Source: Flavobacterium soyangense (GTDB lineage: Bacteria > Bacteroidota > Bacteroidia > Flavobacteriales > Flavobacteriaceae). Taken from it: DNA of 35,849 nucleotides. The position numbers and the translations under genes were made by a program. Position 1 is the first letter of the stretch. Each line of letters starts with the position of its first letter. Positions 1-8,336 of this stretch are shown here, piece by piece. The stretch is from contig NZ_JADHEC010000036.1 of the NCBI RefSeq assembly GCF_015277675.1, positions 1-35,849 of the forward strand, written 5' to 3'. The notes beneath the pieces were generated by a model. It made no database searches. It saw only the letters and a program-made list of their open reading frames with translations, and had not been told where the DNA came from.

Positions 1-2
1 AG

Positions 3-110
3 AATACTGAAATTAATATAGGAAATGCAATTTACAAGCGCATTATACAAAATGAACCTATACAAGTCAAAAATCGACTGATACAACCTACAATAAAAAA
101 AGTTATATAA
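3..110 (+). CDS. C-terminal end of an upstream gene (partial)
   Basis: An open frame enters from the left edge and ends at TAA 108-110, giving 35 residues that finish in IQPTIKKVI. It is followed at once by a good hairpin terminator, as expected for a real gene end. The spacing of IGNAIYKRII and the closing L.PT.KK is loosely like the tail of LacI-type regulators, but so little is present that the family is only a guess. The start and most of the gene lie outside the window. Confidence 0.5.
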   Translation, partial: NTEINIGNAIYKRIIQNEPIQVKNRLIQPTIKKVI

Positions 111-112
111 AG

Positions 113-159
113 AAAAACGCTTATAGCGGATGTTTAAAATCCTGTTACAAGCGTTTTTT
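113..159 (+). terminator. Rho-independent terminator after the partial gene
   Basis: AAAAACGCTT at 113-122 pairs with AAGCGTTTTT at 149-158, with a shorter inner GGAT/ATCC pairing in the loop, and ends in a T-run. It lies just after the stop codon at 110. Confidence 0.65.
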
Positions 160-177
160 ATCGTCTAAAAAACGACG

Positions 178-351
178 CTAATCAAAATAAGCGATGTTTT
201 TCAGCGCCCTCGTCGCAACTAATGGTTTTTTTTGGTTGTGAATTTTATGTTGGTAATATTCGCAGACTCGATTGCTCGAATAAACAAACACTGCTGTGCG
301 AAGTCTCCCGACTTTGTACCTACTCTTATATGCCGTTGCAACTTTATCAAA
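178..351 (-). other. Start-less open frame running through the palindromic repeat
   Basis: On the minus strand, 57 codons are open between TAA (352-354) and TAG (178-180). The reading ends in LKNIAYFD and contains RVCEYYQHKIHNQKK. There is no ATG, only an internal GTG. The frame crosses the left arm of the long inverted repeat at 292-428. It could be a decayed C-terminus or a chance reading of an interspersed repeat; I do not recognise a family. Apart from this and the repeat, the 111-490 gap holds only the two terminators. Confidence 0.25.
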
Positions 352-428
352 TTATTTTATGATGGTATTTGTTACCCGTTTTAGTTACCTATTGGGAAGG
401 GTACGAAGTCGGGAGACTTCGCATAGCA
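292..428. repeat. Long inverted repeat (29-nt arms), palindromic intergenic element
   Basis: The arm at 292-320 is the reverse complement of 400-428 with two mismatches; the inner 24 nt (297-320 against 400-423) differ at one base. The core of each arm, GAAGTC-GGGA-GACTTC or its near copy, is itself a small palindrome. The arms are 79 nt apart. This nested structure is typical of dispersed intergenic repeats or small non-autonomous elements. Copy number elsewhere in the genome cannot be judged from this window. Confidence 0.7.
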
Positions 429-438
429 CCTTTACTTT

Positions 439-456
439 TAAAAACGTTCGTTTTTA
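439..456 (-). terminator. Probable terminator of the TPR gene
   Basis: TAAAAACG (439-446) and CGTTTTTA (449-456) form a short symmetrical A/T-tailed hairpin that could act in both directions. It lies 34 nt beyond the stop of the minus-strand TPR gene. Confidence 0.4.
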
Positions 457-474
457 TTAAGGAACACTACGTAT

Positions 475-1517
475 AGCTGGCAGTAGTAAATTACTCATTT
501 TTTAGTTTTATATTCTTGAAAAATTTAATCCAATTCTCCTTTTGTTCCATTGAAATTTCCTCCATTTTGATTGCTCGAAAGTTTGTATACAACCTTTGTT
601 TACCGATTATGATATACCATAACTGGCTTTCAGGCGTTCTATCATTCTTGAATCTTGGACTTTCAATCGTAAATATTATCCACGGATATTCAGAATTTTC
701 ATCTTTCTCAATTAATGTTAGTTTCGCTTTCGGTGCTTGTTGTTGTATTTCTTGATATGCAAAATTTATTGCTTTATCGACAGTAGCATCTTTTTTTCTT
801 TCTACTGAAGTCATATGCCCCAATTCAGTCCAATTCTCTAGTGTTTCATTTGAATGTATAAAATCTATTACACGAATTATTGAATGCTTTTGATCACTTC
901 CAATTTTCCAATTTTCCTGGCTTGTCCAATTTAAAATAATACTTTCTTCTAAATCATCACTTTTACCACAATATTTTTGCAAACATTTATAGGCTTGGAT
1001 GTCTCCATCAATTTTAGCTTTATTGAAATCTTCACACGCTCCAATTTTATTTCCAGTTTCCTCTCGTAGTAGGCCTCTAAATATAAATATATCAGGTGTT
1101 GTTGGGGCAACCTCAATTACCTTATCTAAATCTAATAGTGCTTCTCCATATTTTTGCAGGCTTATTAATGAAACCGCTCGCTTCTCATAGGCTTCTGCAT
1201 TTTTAGAGTCAATTCTAATTGCATTATCAAAATCTTCAACTGCAGAATTATAATCTCTTAGTGCCATTTGACAAATTCCTTTCTTAAAATAAGCAGTTGC
1301 GTAATTTGCGTCTTCAGTTGTAGCTTTTTTAAATTCTTTAATTGCTCCTTTATAATCTTTTTTAGTTTCTTTTGAAATTCCTCTATCAAAATATTCTTTG
1401 GCGGTCTGTCCAAAAATTGTAGCTGAAATAATTAAAGCTAAAACTGTCAAAATTCTCTTCATTATACTTGTATATTGGTACTGTTTCTTCGTCTCTTCGG
1501 TTTTATTACTGCCAACT
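475..1517. repeat. 16-nt inverted repeats flanking the TPR gene
   Basis: AGCTGGCAGTAGTAAA at 475-490 touches the stop codon of the TPR gene, and TTTATTACTGCCAACT at 1502-1517 lies 40 nt upstream of its start. They are reverse complements at 14 of 16 positions. No target-site duplication or transposase is visible, so a single-gene cassette is an inference only. Confidence 0.5.
491..1462 (-). CDS. Exported tetratricopeptide-repeat protein
   Basis: This 323-residue protein has a Sec signal peptide (MKRILTVLALIISATIFGQ) and about four TPR units from residue 20 to 155, recognisable by repeats such as AYFKKGICQMALRDYNSAVEDF. The second half (about 170-323) is a separate alpha/beta-looking region that I do not recognise; it contains a WYIIIGKQRLYTNFRAIK stretch. 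TPRs bind partner proteins, so an envelope scaffold role is likely but the partner is unknown. The gene stands alone, is read against its right neighbour, and is bracketed by 16-nt inverted repeats, which hints at acquisition as a unit. The start is the ATG at 1462, required by the signal peptide. Confidence 0.8.
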   Translation of the reverse strand: MKRILTVLALIISATIFGQTAKEYFDRGISKETKKDYKGAIKEFKKATTEDANYATAYFKKGICQMALRDYNSAVEDFDNAIRIDSKNAEAYEKRAVSLISLQKYGEALLDLDKVIEVAPTTPDIFIFRGLLREETGNKIGACEDFNKAKIDGDIQAYKCLQKYCGKSDDLEESIILNWTSQENWKIGSDQKHSIIRVIDFIHSNETLENWTELGHMTSVERKKDATVDKAINFAYQEIQQQAPKAKLTLIEKDENSEYPWIIFTIESPRFKNDRTPESQLWYIIIGKQRLYTNFRAIKMEEISMEQKENWIKFFKNIKLKNE

Positions 1518-1555
1518 TGTATTTATAATCCATTTTAAACCAACAAAAGCTCTCG

Positions 1556-1563
1556 CATCTTTG
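1556..1563 (+). promoter_or_regulatory. Putative -7 element of the AhpD-like gene
   Basis: CATCTTTG matches the Bacteroidota -7 consensus TAnnTTTG at all but its first base and lies 33 nt before the ATG. No clear -33 TTG is present at the right spacing; TTT at 1534-1536 is the nearest. Confidence 0.4.
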
Positions 1564-1596
1564 TGCAGTCAATAAAAACAAACAAAAAACATACAA

Positions 1597-2130
1597 ATGA
1601 AAACATTTACAGTTCCAACAAGAGAGGAAGTTGCACCAGCAAATCAAGACATTTTCGACAGCCTGCAAAAAGCTTTAGGTTTTGTACCAAATTTATATGC
1701 CACAATTGCCCATTCTGAAAATGGATTGACAAGATTTTTGGCTTACCAAAACGCTAAAACTTCTTTAAACAACAAAGAAAAAGAAGCCGTAAATTTAATC
1801 GTAAGCCAGACAAACGGTTGTGTATATTGTCTAAGCGCTCACTTGGTTTTAGGAAAAATGAATGGCTTTTCAGAAGATCAATTGTTAGACATTAGAAAAG
1901 GTAAAAGTACTGATGCTAAATTAAATGTCTTAGTACAATTGGCTGCTGAGATTGCTGAAAACAAAGGAAGAGCTAGTTCAGAAACAGTCGATGCTTTTTT
2001 TGGAAATGGATATACTAATGAAAACTTAGTAGATTTAATTCTTCAGGTAAGCGACAAAACAGCTATGAACTTTTTGCATAACCTAACGCAAATTCCTGTA
2101 GATTTTCCTTTGGCTCCCGCTTTAGACTAA
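1597..2130 (+). CDS. AhpD-like / carboxymuconolactone decarboxylase family protein
   Basis: The protein has 177 residues and no signal peptide. The family signature is CVYCLSAH with a glycine following (about residues 72-84), the CxxC...H redox-proton relay of AhpD-type peroxidase-associated proteins. The N-terminal part (PTREEVAPANQDIFDSLQKA, then LGFVPNLYATIA) matches the peroxidase-related CMD subgroup. Such proteins reduce peroxides through the cysteine pair, but the true substrate and electron donor of this one cannot be told from sequence. It appears to be monocistronic, with a -7 element upstream and a strong terminator downstream. Confidence 0.85.
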   Translation: MKTFTVPTREEVAPANQDIFDSLQKALGFVPNLYATIAHSENGLTRFLAYQNAKTSLNNKEKEAVNLIVSQTNGCVYCLSAHLVLGKMNGFSEDQLLDIRKGKSTDAKLNVLVQLAAEIAENKGRASSETVDAFFGNGYTNENLVDLILQVSDKTAMNFLHNLTQIPVDFPLAPALD

Positions 2131-2178
2131 TACGTAAAATACAATTAAAAAAATATTTTTTAATCTTATTTAATTCGA

Positions 2179-2215
2179 AAAATCCCCACGATTGTAAAAT
2201 GTGGGGATTTTATTT
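2179..2215 (+). terminator. Rho-independent terminator of the AhpD-like gene
   Basis: AAAATCCCCAC (2179-2189) pairs perfectly with GTGGGGATTTT (2201-2211) across an 11-nt loop, and a T-rich tail follows. Confidence 0.8.
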
Positions 2216-2547
2216 AATATTCCTTATTTTTAATCTTGCTAACTTTTTAATTATTCCATGGACACAAGATACAAATAATCAAAAATTATAAACAAAATCA
2301 TGAATTTTTAAATGTAACCCTTAAAAAAATTTTGTCACAAATTCCGTGGTTGGTATTTTTAAAACAAGTTATCGGAAGGATTACTAAAAGCATTAATGAA
2401 ATAACTTGGTATTAACAACGGATAATTATTAATTTTTTAAGCTGGTATAATTAAGAAAAATTCACTTCCTAACAATTAAAATGCAACATAGAATAAAAAA
2501 GGATAAATTATTTGTCAGGATTCTGGAAGTATAACGACTAAACAATT
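2216..2547. other. AT-rich leader of the nucleoside/TonB operon
   Basis: There is no convincing gene here. A 17-codon frame at 2481-2534 (MQHRIKKDKLFVRILEV) ends 13 nt before the next ATG; it is too short to call. No complete TTG/TAnnTTTG promoter was found, although the operon promoter should lie in this stretch. Confidence 0.4.
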
Positions 2548-3246
2548 ATGGGTTCATTAAAGAATTATTTTACGACAACTGCCATATTGCTTTTTGCACA
2601 AAGTGAGAAGACGGAAAGTGTTTTAAAACCAATAACCTTTAAAAAAAAGCAAAACAGTTTATTATGGAAGAAATTAAACGAAAAGGTTTTGCAAACCACC
2701 AAAAAAACAAATCTTCCTTACTTTATTTCTGATGAAAACACTCAAATTGGTGCTGCTTTTGGAGAAAAAATAGTTCATTCGATACAAGAAATTTTCGATA
2801 AGGGTTTTGATAATGTCATTGTTATTGGGAATGATTGCCCTGAATTAAATGTACATCATTTACTTGAGGCGGCTTGTAAACTGCAAACCTATGATTCCGT
2901 TCTTGGGGCGGATTTTAATGGAGGAGCCTATTTAATTGGTGTTTCAAAATCTAGTTTTATTCCGCAAGAATTCGAAATTATTTCTTGGCAAACTCCCTCT
3001 GTTTACAGTGAATTACAACTTCTTTTTAGCAAGCAGACCATTTCATTACTTCAGCCTTTAAATGATTGTAATGATACTTTTGATTTTAAAAAAGCAATAT
3101 ATAAACTGCCTTTTTCGAGTTTTTTCAGAAATACGATTCTTTCCCTGCTACAAAAAGTAATTCCTATAAATCATTTTGAAACGTCACTTGTTTCATATGA
3201 ATTTATCATTTTAACCCACAACAAAGGCTCTCCTATTTGGTTATAA
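2548..3246 (+). CDS. Diverged TIGR04282-like (DUF2064) transferase
   Basis: This 232-residue protein aligns by eye with DUF2064/TIGR04282, the CofC-like nucleotidyl/glycosyl-transferase family. It keeps the central region: IGAAFGEKIVHSIQEIF, then VIVIGNDCPEL with its metal-binding Asp, then LGADFNGGAYLIGV. The family N-terminal GKVKTRLA nucleotide-binding motif, present in the second copy at 26950-27555, is missing; the equivalent stretch reads ILLFAQSEKTESVLKPITF. Nucleotide binding may therefore be lost or changed. It is the first gene of a co-directional unit and lies 45 nt before the TonB receptor. The activity is not predictable beyond the family. Confidence 0.65.
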   Translation: MGSLKNYFTTTAILLFAQSEKTESVLKPITFKKKQNSLLWKKLNEKVLQTTKKTNLPYFISDENTQIGAAFGEKIVHSIQEIFDKGFDNVIVIGNDCPELNVHHLLEAACKLQTYDSVLGADFNGGAYLIGVSKSSFIPQEFEIISWQTPSVYSELQLLFSKQTISLLQPLNDCNDTFDFKKAIYKLPFSSFFRNTILSLLQKVIPINHFETSLVSYEFIILTHNKGSPIWL

Positions 3247-3291
3247 ATTCTCGTTTTACATTCCATTATTTATAACTAAATATTTTATACA

Positions 3292-6267
3292 ATGAAACAA
3301 TTTTTCATTTGGGCTTTGCTATGTGTTTCGACAATTGCTCTCGCCCAAGAAGACCTTACGGTTTCTGTTACCGACTTTGAAACACAAAAACCAGTTTCAG
3401 GTCTTACAATTAAATTATTCAATACCTCCCGCAATATTGCCTTACAGCAAAGTACCAATGTACAAGGCAAAGCTATTTTTAGAAATATTCCGGCTTTAGA
3501 TGGTTATCAAGTAGTTTTTGAAAAAACTAAGGATTATTCGGCTGAAAGTTCGGCTATTTTAAGTGTTCGTTCCAATCAAAATCCAAATGTTACTTTAGTT
3601 TTAAGAAAAAACGCTACCCAAGAATTGCAAGAAGTCGTTGTTTCCTCAAACTCAACATCAAAAATTAACCGTCGCGATGCTGAAGTTTCTTTCGAAATGA
3701 AAGCTGCCGAGATTCAAGAAATCCCTGTTGAGGGTCGAGACATTACAAGAGTTTTGTATCGATTGCCCAACGTGTCTCAGGCCACAGGGTTTTATCCCGA
3801 AGCACCGAATGTAAGCATCAATGGTGCCAATTCATTATTCACTTCCTATTTAATTGATGGATTGGATAATAATGAACGCTTTTTAGGAGGGCAAAAATTT
3901 GCTATTCCATCCGGTTTTGTAAAAGACATTACCGTTTTGACCAGTAATTTTTCGGCCGAATATGGGCTTACCGGAAGCGGAGTTATTGATATTACTCCCC
4001 GTTCGGGTTCAAATAAAGCAACCGGAGAGGCCTTTTTCATTACAAGACCCGGCCCATCTATTGACGGGAGTTCTTCGTTTGCCCAACGTGATTTGTCAGG
4101 GAACCAAGTCAAAGACGGTTTTGCTCGTTATCAAGCCGGTGGTGGTATTGGTGGAGCTTTTGTGAAAGATAAAACTTTCTATTACTTCAATTTTGAGCAC
4201 ACAACCGACGTAAAAGATAATTTGTTAAACGTACCCGCTTTAGGGGTTGCGGAAACCGTGAGAGGAAACAATACGTTTAATTATTTCTCCTCAAAAATTG
4301 ATCAATCTTGGAATAAAAATTTCCGTAGCTCACTCCGTGCCAATGTTGGAATCATTGATATAGAACGTCAAGGAGGAGGATTAGAAGGCGGTGCTGCTTT
4401 TCCGTCTTCGGCAAACACCCAAAAAAGAAACAGTCTTCTATTGGCGCTAAAAAACTCTTATAATTTCGGTAAAATTAGCGGAGAAACCAATGTACAATAC
4501 AGCCGCTTTAATTGGGATTATGCTAATCCATTGCATTCAAATGACCCACAAGTTGTTGTACGAGGAACGAACGACGAAACGTTAGCTATTTTAGGGCATC
4601 CAGGTTATCTGTTCAAGGCTGTTGAAAATACGGTTCAAGTACAGCAAAAATTCAAATATTATTTAAACAATCATACTATAAAATCAGGTTTGAATTTTAT
4701 CAGGGGAGATCACGAATTGTTTGGCGGTGGAAATCCAAATGGGAATTATACCGTAAAATTAACTCAACCCCAAATTGATGTTATTAGAAATAGCGGTATT
4801 GGAAGCGGTTTAAGCATTAATGATATTCCATCTAATGCAACAGTGGTAAATTACAACGTGGAGTTACGTCCGGCATCTTTTGGAACGCATCAAGATATTT
4901 ATTCGGCATACATTGAAGATTTGTGGTCATTAAACGATAAACTAAATATTACTTTAGGATTGCGTTATGATTACGATAATTTGTCTAAAGGCGGAAGCAA
5001 TAAAGGGGATTATAACAACTTGGCACCTCGATTCAATTTCAACTATAAACTAACGAACAACAGCAGTATTCGTGGGGGTTATGGTATTGCCTATGACAAA
5101 ATTAACTATGCACTTTATAGCGATGCATTGCAGCAAAACACCAAATCAGCTGATTACAGGACGGAATTACAACAGTTTATCTATTTAGGTATTTTACCTG
5201 CCAATACGAATCTTGATGCTGTTACCTTCAATGGAAATATATCCGCTAATTTATCAAATGTAGGGTACTTACAAGGACCATCAGGAAGTCAATTGCAAAG
5301 TCAGCGTGAAGGAGCTTTTTCTAACGAAAGAAGAATTTTGAACCCTAATGGTTATAACAATCCGTATTCACATCAATTTTCGCTGGGTTACCAAGTCCAA
5401 CTGGATGAAAATAAACTGTTTTTTGTAGATTTGGTTCACAATCGGGGTGAAAATTTATTCCGTTTAAGAAATCTAAATGCGGCTGCCGAATATCCAATTG
5501 ATCCCAATAACGTAATTATTAGAACTCCAGCCCAAGCGGATGCAACACGACCGATTCCAATAACTAATGGCACAGCAACAATAAACGGCAATACTGTAAC
5601 AGGGGTTGCAAGAAATGTAGTTGTAAGCGAGACGGAAGGAAAATCGAGATATTATGCTTTGAGTTTAAATTATCAAAAAGCAAGAGGAAATGACAATTAT
5701 TCGTATCGTTTGAATTACACCCTGTCTTCATTGAAGAACGATACCGAAGATATTAATTTTAGGGCAATGGATGGTAACAATTATGGTAACGAATGGGGTT
5801 ATTCCATCAATGACAGGACACACAACATCAACGGTATTTACAGTTATTATCCGTTTGCGGGAACTACTATTACTTTAGCGGGATTATTGCAAAGCGGCCA
5901 GCCAATTAATCGAATTCCACTAGGTTTTGGAACCACCGATTTGAATGGTGATGGTTCGGGTTTTGGTGATGCCTATCAAGGGAATAGCGACCGTTTCCCA
6001 GGAGAAAGCAGAAATAATGATCGTTTGCCTTGGAGTACCACTTTTGATGTTGGAGTACAACATCAATTTAAGGTTTCAAGAAACAATAAAATCGAATTAA
6101 GGGCTGATATTTTCAATGTTTTTAATGCCGAAAATTTAAGCGGTTACAGTAACAATGCGACACAAAGTAACCAAATTCAAGGGGGATCTGTTGCAAGCGG
6201 TTTGTTTACCCAACGAAATGCTTCGCCTCCAAGACAGTTCCAGTTTGGAGTGAGATACTTGTTTTAA
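3292..6267 (+). CDS. TonB-dependent receptor, Oar-like
   Basis: This is a 991-residue outer membrane receptor. A signal peptide (MKQFFIWALLCVSTIALAQ) is followed by a carboxypeptidase-regulatory-like beta-sandwich (about 20-105), a plug domain (about 120-240, with SINGANSLFTSYLIDGLDN and VLTSNFSAEYGLTGSGVIDI) and a 22-strand barrel ending in QFQFGVRYLF. The C-terminal aromatic residue is the usual barrel-assembly signal. Large Oar/Cna-B-type receptors import or secrete substrates with TonB energy. No SusD partner is encoded, so a polysaccharide-utilisation locus is unlikely. The genes after it (kinase, nucleoside hydrolase) suggest a nucleoside-like ligand, which is inference from context. 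Confidence 0.9.
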   Translation: MKQFFIWALLCVSTIALAQEDLTVSVTDFETQKPVSGLTIKLFNTSRNIALQQSTNVQGKAIFRNIPALDGYQVVFEKTKDYSAESSAILSVRSNQNPNVTLVLRKNATQELQEVVVSSNSTSKINRRDAEVSFEMKAAEIQEIPVEGRDITRVLYRLPNVSQATGFYPEAPNVSINGANSLFTSYLIDGLDNNERFLGGQKFAIPSGFVKDITVLTSNFSAEYGLTGSGVIDITPRSGSNKATGEAFFITRPGPSIDGSSSFAQRDLSGNQVKDGFARYQAGGGIGGAFVKDKTFYYFNFEHTTDVKDNLLNVPALGVAETVRGNNTFNYFSSKIDQSWNKNFRSSLRANVGIIDIERQGGGLEGGAAFPSSANTQKRNSLLLALKNSYNFGKISGETNVQYSRFNWDYANPLHSNDPQVVVRGTNDETLAILGHPGYLFKAVENTVQVQQKFKYYLNNHTIKSGLNFIRGDHELFGGGNPNGNYTVKLTQPQIDVIRNSGIGSGLSINDIPSNATVVNYNVELRPASFGTHQDIYSAYIEDLWSLNDKLNITLGLRYDYDNLSKGGSNKGDYNNLAPRFNFNYKLTNNSSIRGGYGIAYDKINYALYSDALQQNTKSADYRTELQQFIYLGILPANTNLDAVTFNGNISANLSNVGYLQGPSGSQLQSQREGAFSNERRILNPNGYNNPYSHQFSLGYQVQLDENKLFFVDLVHNRGENLFRLRNLNAAAEYPIDPNNVIIRTPAQADATRPIPITNGTATINGNTVTGVARNVVVSETEGKSRYYALSLNYQKARGNDNYSYRLNYTLSSLKNDTEDINFRAMDGNNYGNEWGYSINDRTHNINGIYSYYPFAGTTITLAGLLQSGQPINRIPLGFGTTDLNGDGSGFGDAYQGNSDRFPGESRNNDRLPWSTTFDVGVQHQFKVSRNNKIELRADIFNVFNAENLSGYSNNATQSNQIQGGSVASGLFTQRNASPPRQFQFGVRYLF

Positions 6268-6284
6268 AAGTTTATTATTGATTA

Positions 6285-6316
6285 CCCCTCACAGGTTTCC
6301 GAAATTTGTGAGGGTT
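6285..6316 (+). terminator. Hairpin between receptor and kinase genes
   Basis: CCCTCACA (6286-6293) pairs with TGTGAGGG (6307-6314), followed by TTTAAAAA. The stem is strong but the T-run is short. It may be an attenuator that lowers expression of the downstream genes or that protects the receptor mRNA end. Confidence 0.5.
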
Positions 6317-6330
6317 TAAAAATTAAAAAT

Positions 6331-7323
6331 ATGTTTATACTTGATGCAAATAAGCCAAAAGAATTGGCAAACTATTTACAAAAACAACATTGGCTGGGTT
6401 TGGATGAAACTATAGTTTCTTTAACAAAACCAGGGGAAGGGAACATGAATTATGTGTTGCGAGTAAATACTGGCAAGAGAACTTTTATCGTAAAACAATC
6501 GCGTGGTTATGTCGAAAAATATCCACAAGTACCCGCTCCTGCAAATCGGGTGATTACGGAAGGCGCATTTTATAAAAAGGTTTCAGAAGAGAATAAAGTT
6601 CAACAGTATATGCCAAAACTCATCGGGTTAGATGAAATAAACAATGTAATTATTTTAGAAGATTTGGGGTTAACCAATGATTTTACGGTTTTATATGGTA
6701 TGCAATATCAACTTGAATTAGAGCAACTTAAAGGATTAGTGGCGTATTTGAATGGATTGCATAATTCGTTTCAGAAAACGGTAGTTGATGATGAATTAGC
6801 GAATATGGAGCTACGAAGATTAAACCACGAGCATATTTTTCATTATCCCTTTTTAGAAGACAATGGCTTTGATTTAAATACTGTTCAAGATGGATTGAAG
6901 GAATTAGCCTTGCCTTATGTAAAAGACCGTCATTTAAAGCAAAAAATAGAAGTATTAGGTTCTTTGTATCTTTCAAAAGGTAAATATCTTTTACACGGGG
7001 ACTTTTATCCTGGAAGTTGGTTAAAAACCGAAACAGGAATAAAAATCATTGATCCTGAATTTTGTTTTTATGGCTCAAGGGAATTTGATTTAGGAGTTTT
7101 GTTGGCACATTTATATTTAACCCAACAAAAGGGCAATTTAATTTCTGGCGTTATTAGTGAATATAAAGCCTATTCAGAATTAAATTTAGAAATTTTAAAT
7201 AGCTTTGCGGGGATAGAAATTATGCGACGATTAATTGGGTTGGCCCAATTACCGTTGAAAATAGATTTAAAAACCAAAAAACAATTGTTGGAATTTGCTT
7301 ACCAATTAATTTTAAACAAATAA
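6331..7323 (+). CDS. Phosphotransferase resembling 5-methylthioribose kinase
   Basis: This 330-residue cytoplasmic kinase has the choline/aminoglycoside-kinase fold. Visible motifs are the glycine-rich GEGNMNYVLRV (about 33), FIVKQSRGYVEKYPQ with the ATP-binding Lys, the catalytic loop LHGDFYPGSW (about 221) and the metal-binding IDPEFCFYG (about 240). HGD..PGS and IDPEF.FYG are closer to methylthioribose kinase (MtnK: HGDLHTGS, IDPEFAFYG) than to other branches, but the usual Leu/His of HGDLH is replaced by Phe-Tyr. The stop is 2 nt before the nucleoside hydrolase, implying co-translation. A pathway of base removal followed by phosphorylation of the released (methylthio)ribose fits, but no isomerase (MtnA) is in the window. 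Confidence 0.72.
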   Translation: MFILDANKPKELANYLQKQHWLGLDETIVSLTKPGEGNMNYVLRVNTGKRTFIVKQSRGYVEKYPQVPAPANRVITEGAFYKKVSEENKVQQYMPKLIGLDEINNVIILEDLGLTNDFTVLYGMQYQLELEQLKGLVAYLNGLHNSFQKTVVDDELANMELRRLNHEHIFHYPFLEDNGFDLNTVQDGLKELALPYVKDRHLKQKIEVLGSLYLSKGKYLLHGDFYPGSWLKTETGIKIIDPEFCFYGSREFDLGVLLAHLYLTQQKGNLISGVISEYKAYSELNLEILNSFAGIEIMRRLIGLAQLPLKIDLKTKKQLLEFAYQLILNK

Positions 7324-7325
7324 AA

Positions 7326-8288
7326 ATGAAATTCAAAATATTTCTTTTAACCGTGCTACTCACAAGTTTTTCGCAAGCACAAACCAAAGTTTGGTTTGAT
7401 ACGGATATTATGATTGGAATGCCCGATAAAGAAGCCCGAGAGGTGGACGATGGCATTACTTTGATAATGGCACTCAAGCAACCTCAGATAGAAATTGTGG
7501 GTATCAGTAATATCACCTATGTGGATTATGGTTATGGGGTTATTCAAAAAATATTGAATTGGCACAATAAAGGAAAAGCAATCCCTGTATACAAAGGCTC
7601 TGCTTTCGCAAACGACTTGGGTGCTGAAAATGATGGAACAAGAGCTTTGTATGAAGCATTAAAAAAGGAAAAATTAACAATTTTGGCGCTCGGGCCAATG
7701 ACCAATATAGCCACACTGGTTAAAAACCATCCGGATATTATTCCGCAAATTGAACGAGTGGTTATTTGTGCGGCTAGAACACCAGGTTTGCCTTTTAATC
7801 CCGGAAATGGAAAATTGAATGTATTCGATTATAACTATGAGTTTGATACAGCATCGATGGATGTCTTATTAAATTCTCCAATTCCATTAGAATTTGCGGG
7901 TTATGAACCTAGTTCTTACACGCATATTGGCAAGATTGATTTAGCGAGTTTGGATCTTTCGATCGAAGCTGATAAGTGGTTGTTTGATATCGTACAACCC
8001 TGGATGGAATTAAACGAGAAATATTTTGGAGTTCGTGGTTTTATTCCTTTCGATTGTTCAACTTTAGGCATTGTCACCCACCCTGAATATTTTACTTATT
8101 ATGAAAACATTCCTATAAAAGTAACGTATAAAAAGAACGATGCTTTAGAAATACAGCCAAATAAACCTTTTAAAAATTTCTTGGAAGTTTCTTATGGCTT
8201 TAAAACAAAGAAGAAAGTAAAATATGCTCGAAGAGCTTTGCAGGGTTTTGAAGAGAAAATATTGGAAACATTAAGTGCAGCGAGATAA
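7326..8288 (+). CDS. Exported nucleoside hydrolase (IUNH family)
   Basis: This 320-residue protein hydrolyses the N-glycosidic bond of ribonucleosides. The N-terminus is a Sec signal peptide (MKFKIFLLTVLLTSFSQAQ), so it acts in the periplasm. The calcium site is seen as VWFDTDIMIG plus EVDDG (about 25-43); the usual compact DTDPGxDDA has a short insertion. ALGPMTNIA (about 119) and the Asn-rich NVFDYNYEFD (about 164) match the family's sugar-binding loops. It follows the MtnK-like kinase by 2 nt. The natural nucleoside cannot be told; 5'-methylthioadenosine or inosine/uridine are possible. Confidence 0.85.
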   Translation: MKFKIFLLTVLLTSFSQAQTKVWFDTDIMIGMPDKEAREVDDGITLIMALKQPQIEIVGISNITYVDYGYGVIQKILNWHNKGKAIPVYKGSAFANDLGAENDGTRALYEALKKEKLTILALGPMTNIATLVKNHPDIIPQIERVVICAARTPGLPFNPGNGKLNVFDYNYEFDTASMDVLLNSPIPLEFAGYEPSSYTHIGKIDLASLDLSIEADKWLFDIVQPWMELNEKYFGVRGFIPFDCSTLGIVTHPEYFTYYENIPIKVTYKKNDALEIQPNKPFKNFLEVSYGFKTKKKVKYARRALQGFEEKILETLSAAR

Positions 8289-8336
8289 GTTTTTCCGACT
8301 AAATAAAACTTACGACAGCCAGTATTTATTGACTTT

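Noticed and set aside
2481..2534. 17-codon frame just upstream of the DUF2064 gene, possible leader peptide
   Set aside because: Too short, no supporting hairpins for attenuation and no conserved residues recognisable.
3292..6267. SusC of a polysaccharide-utilisation locus
   Set aside because: No SusD gene follows and the receptor is of Oar type with a carboxypeptidase-like N-terminus.
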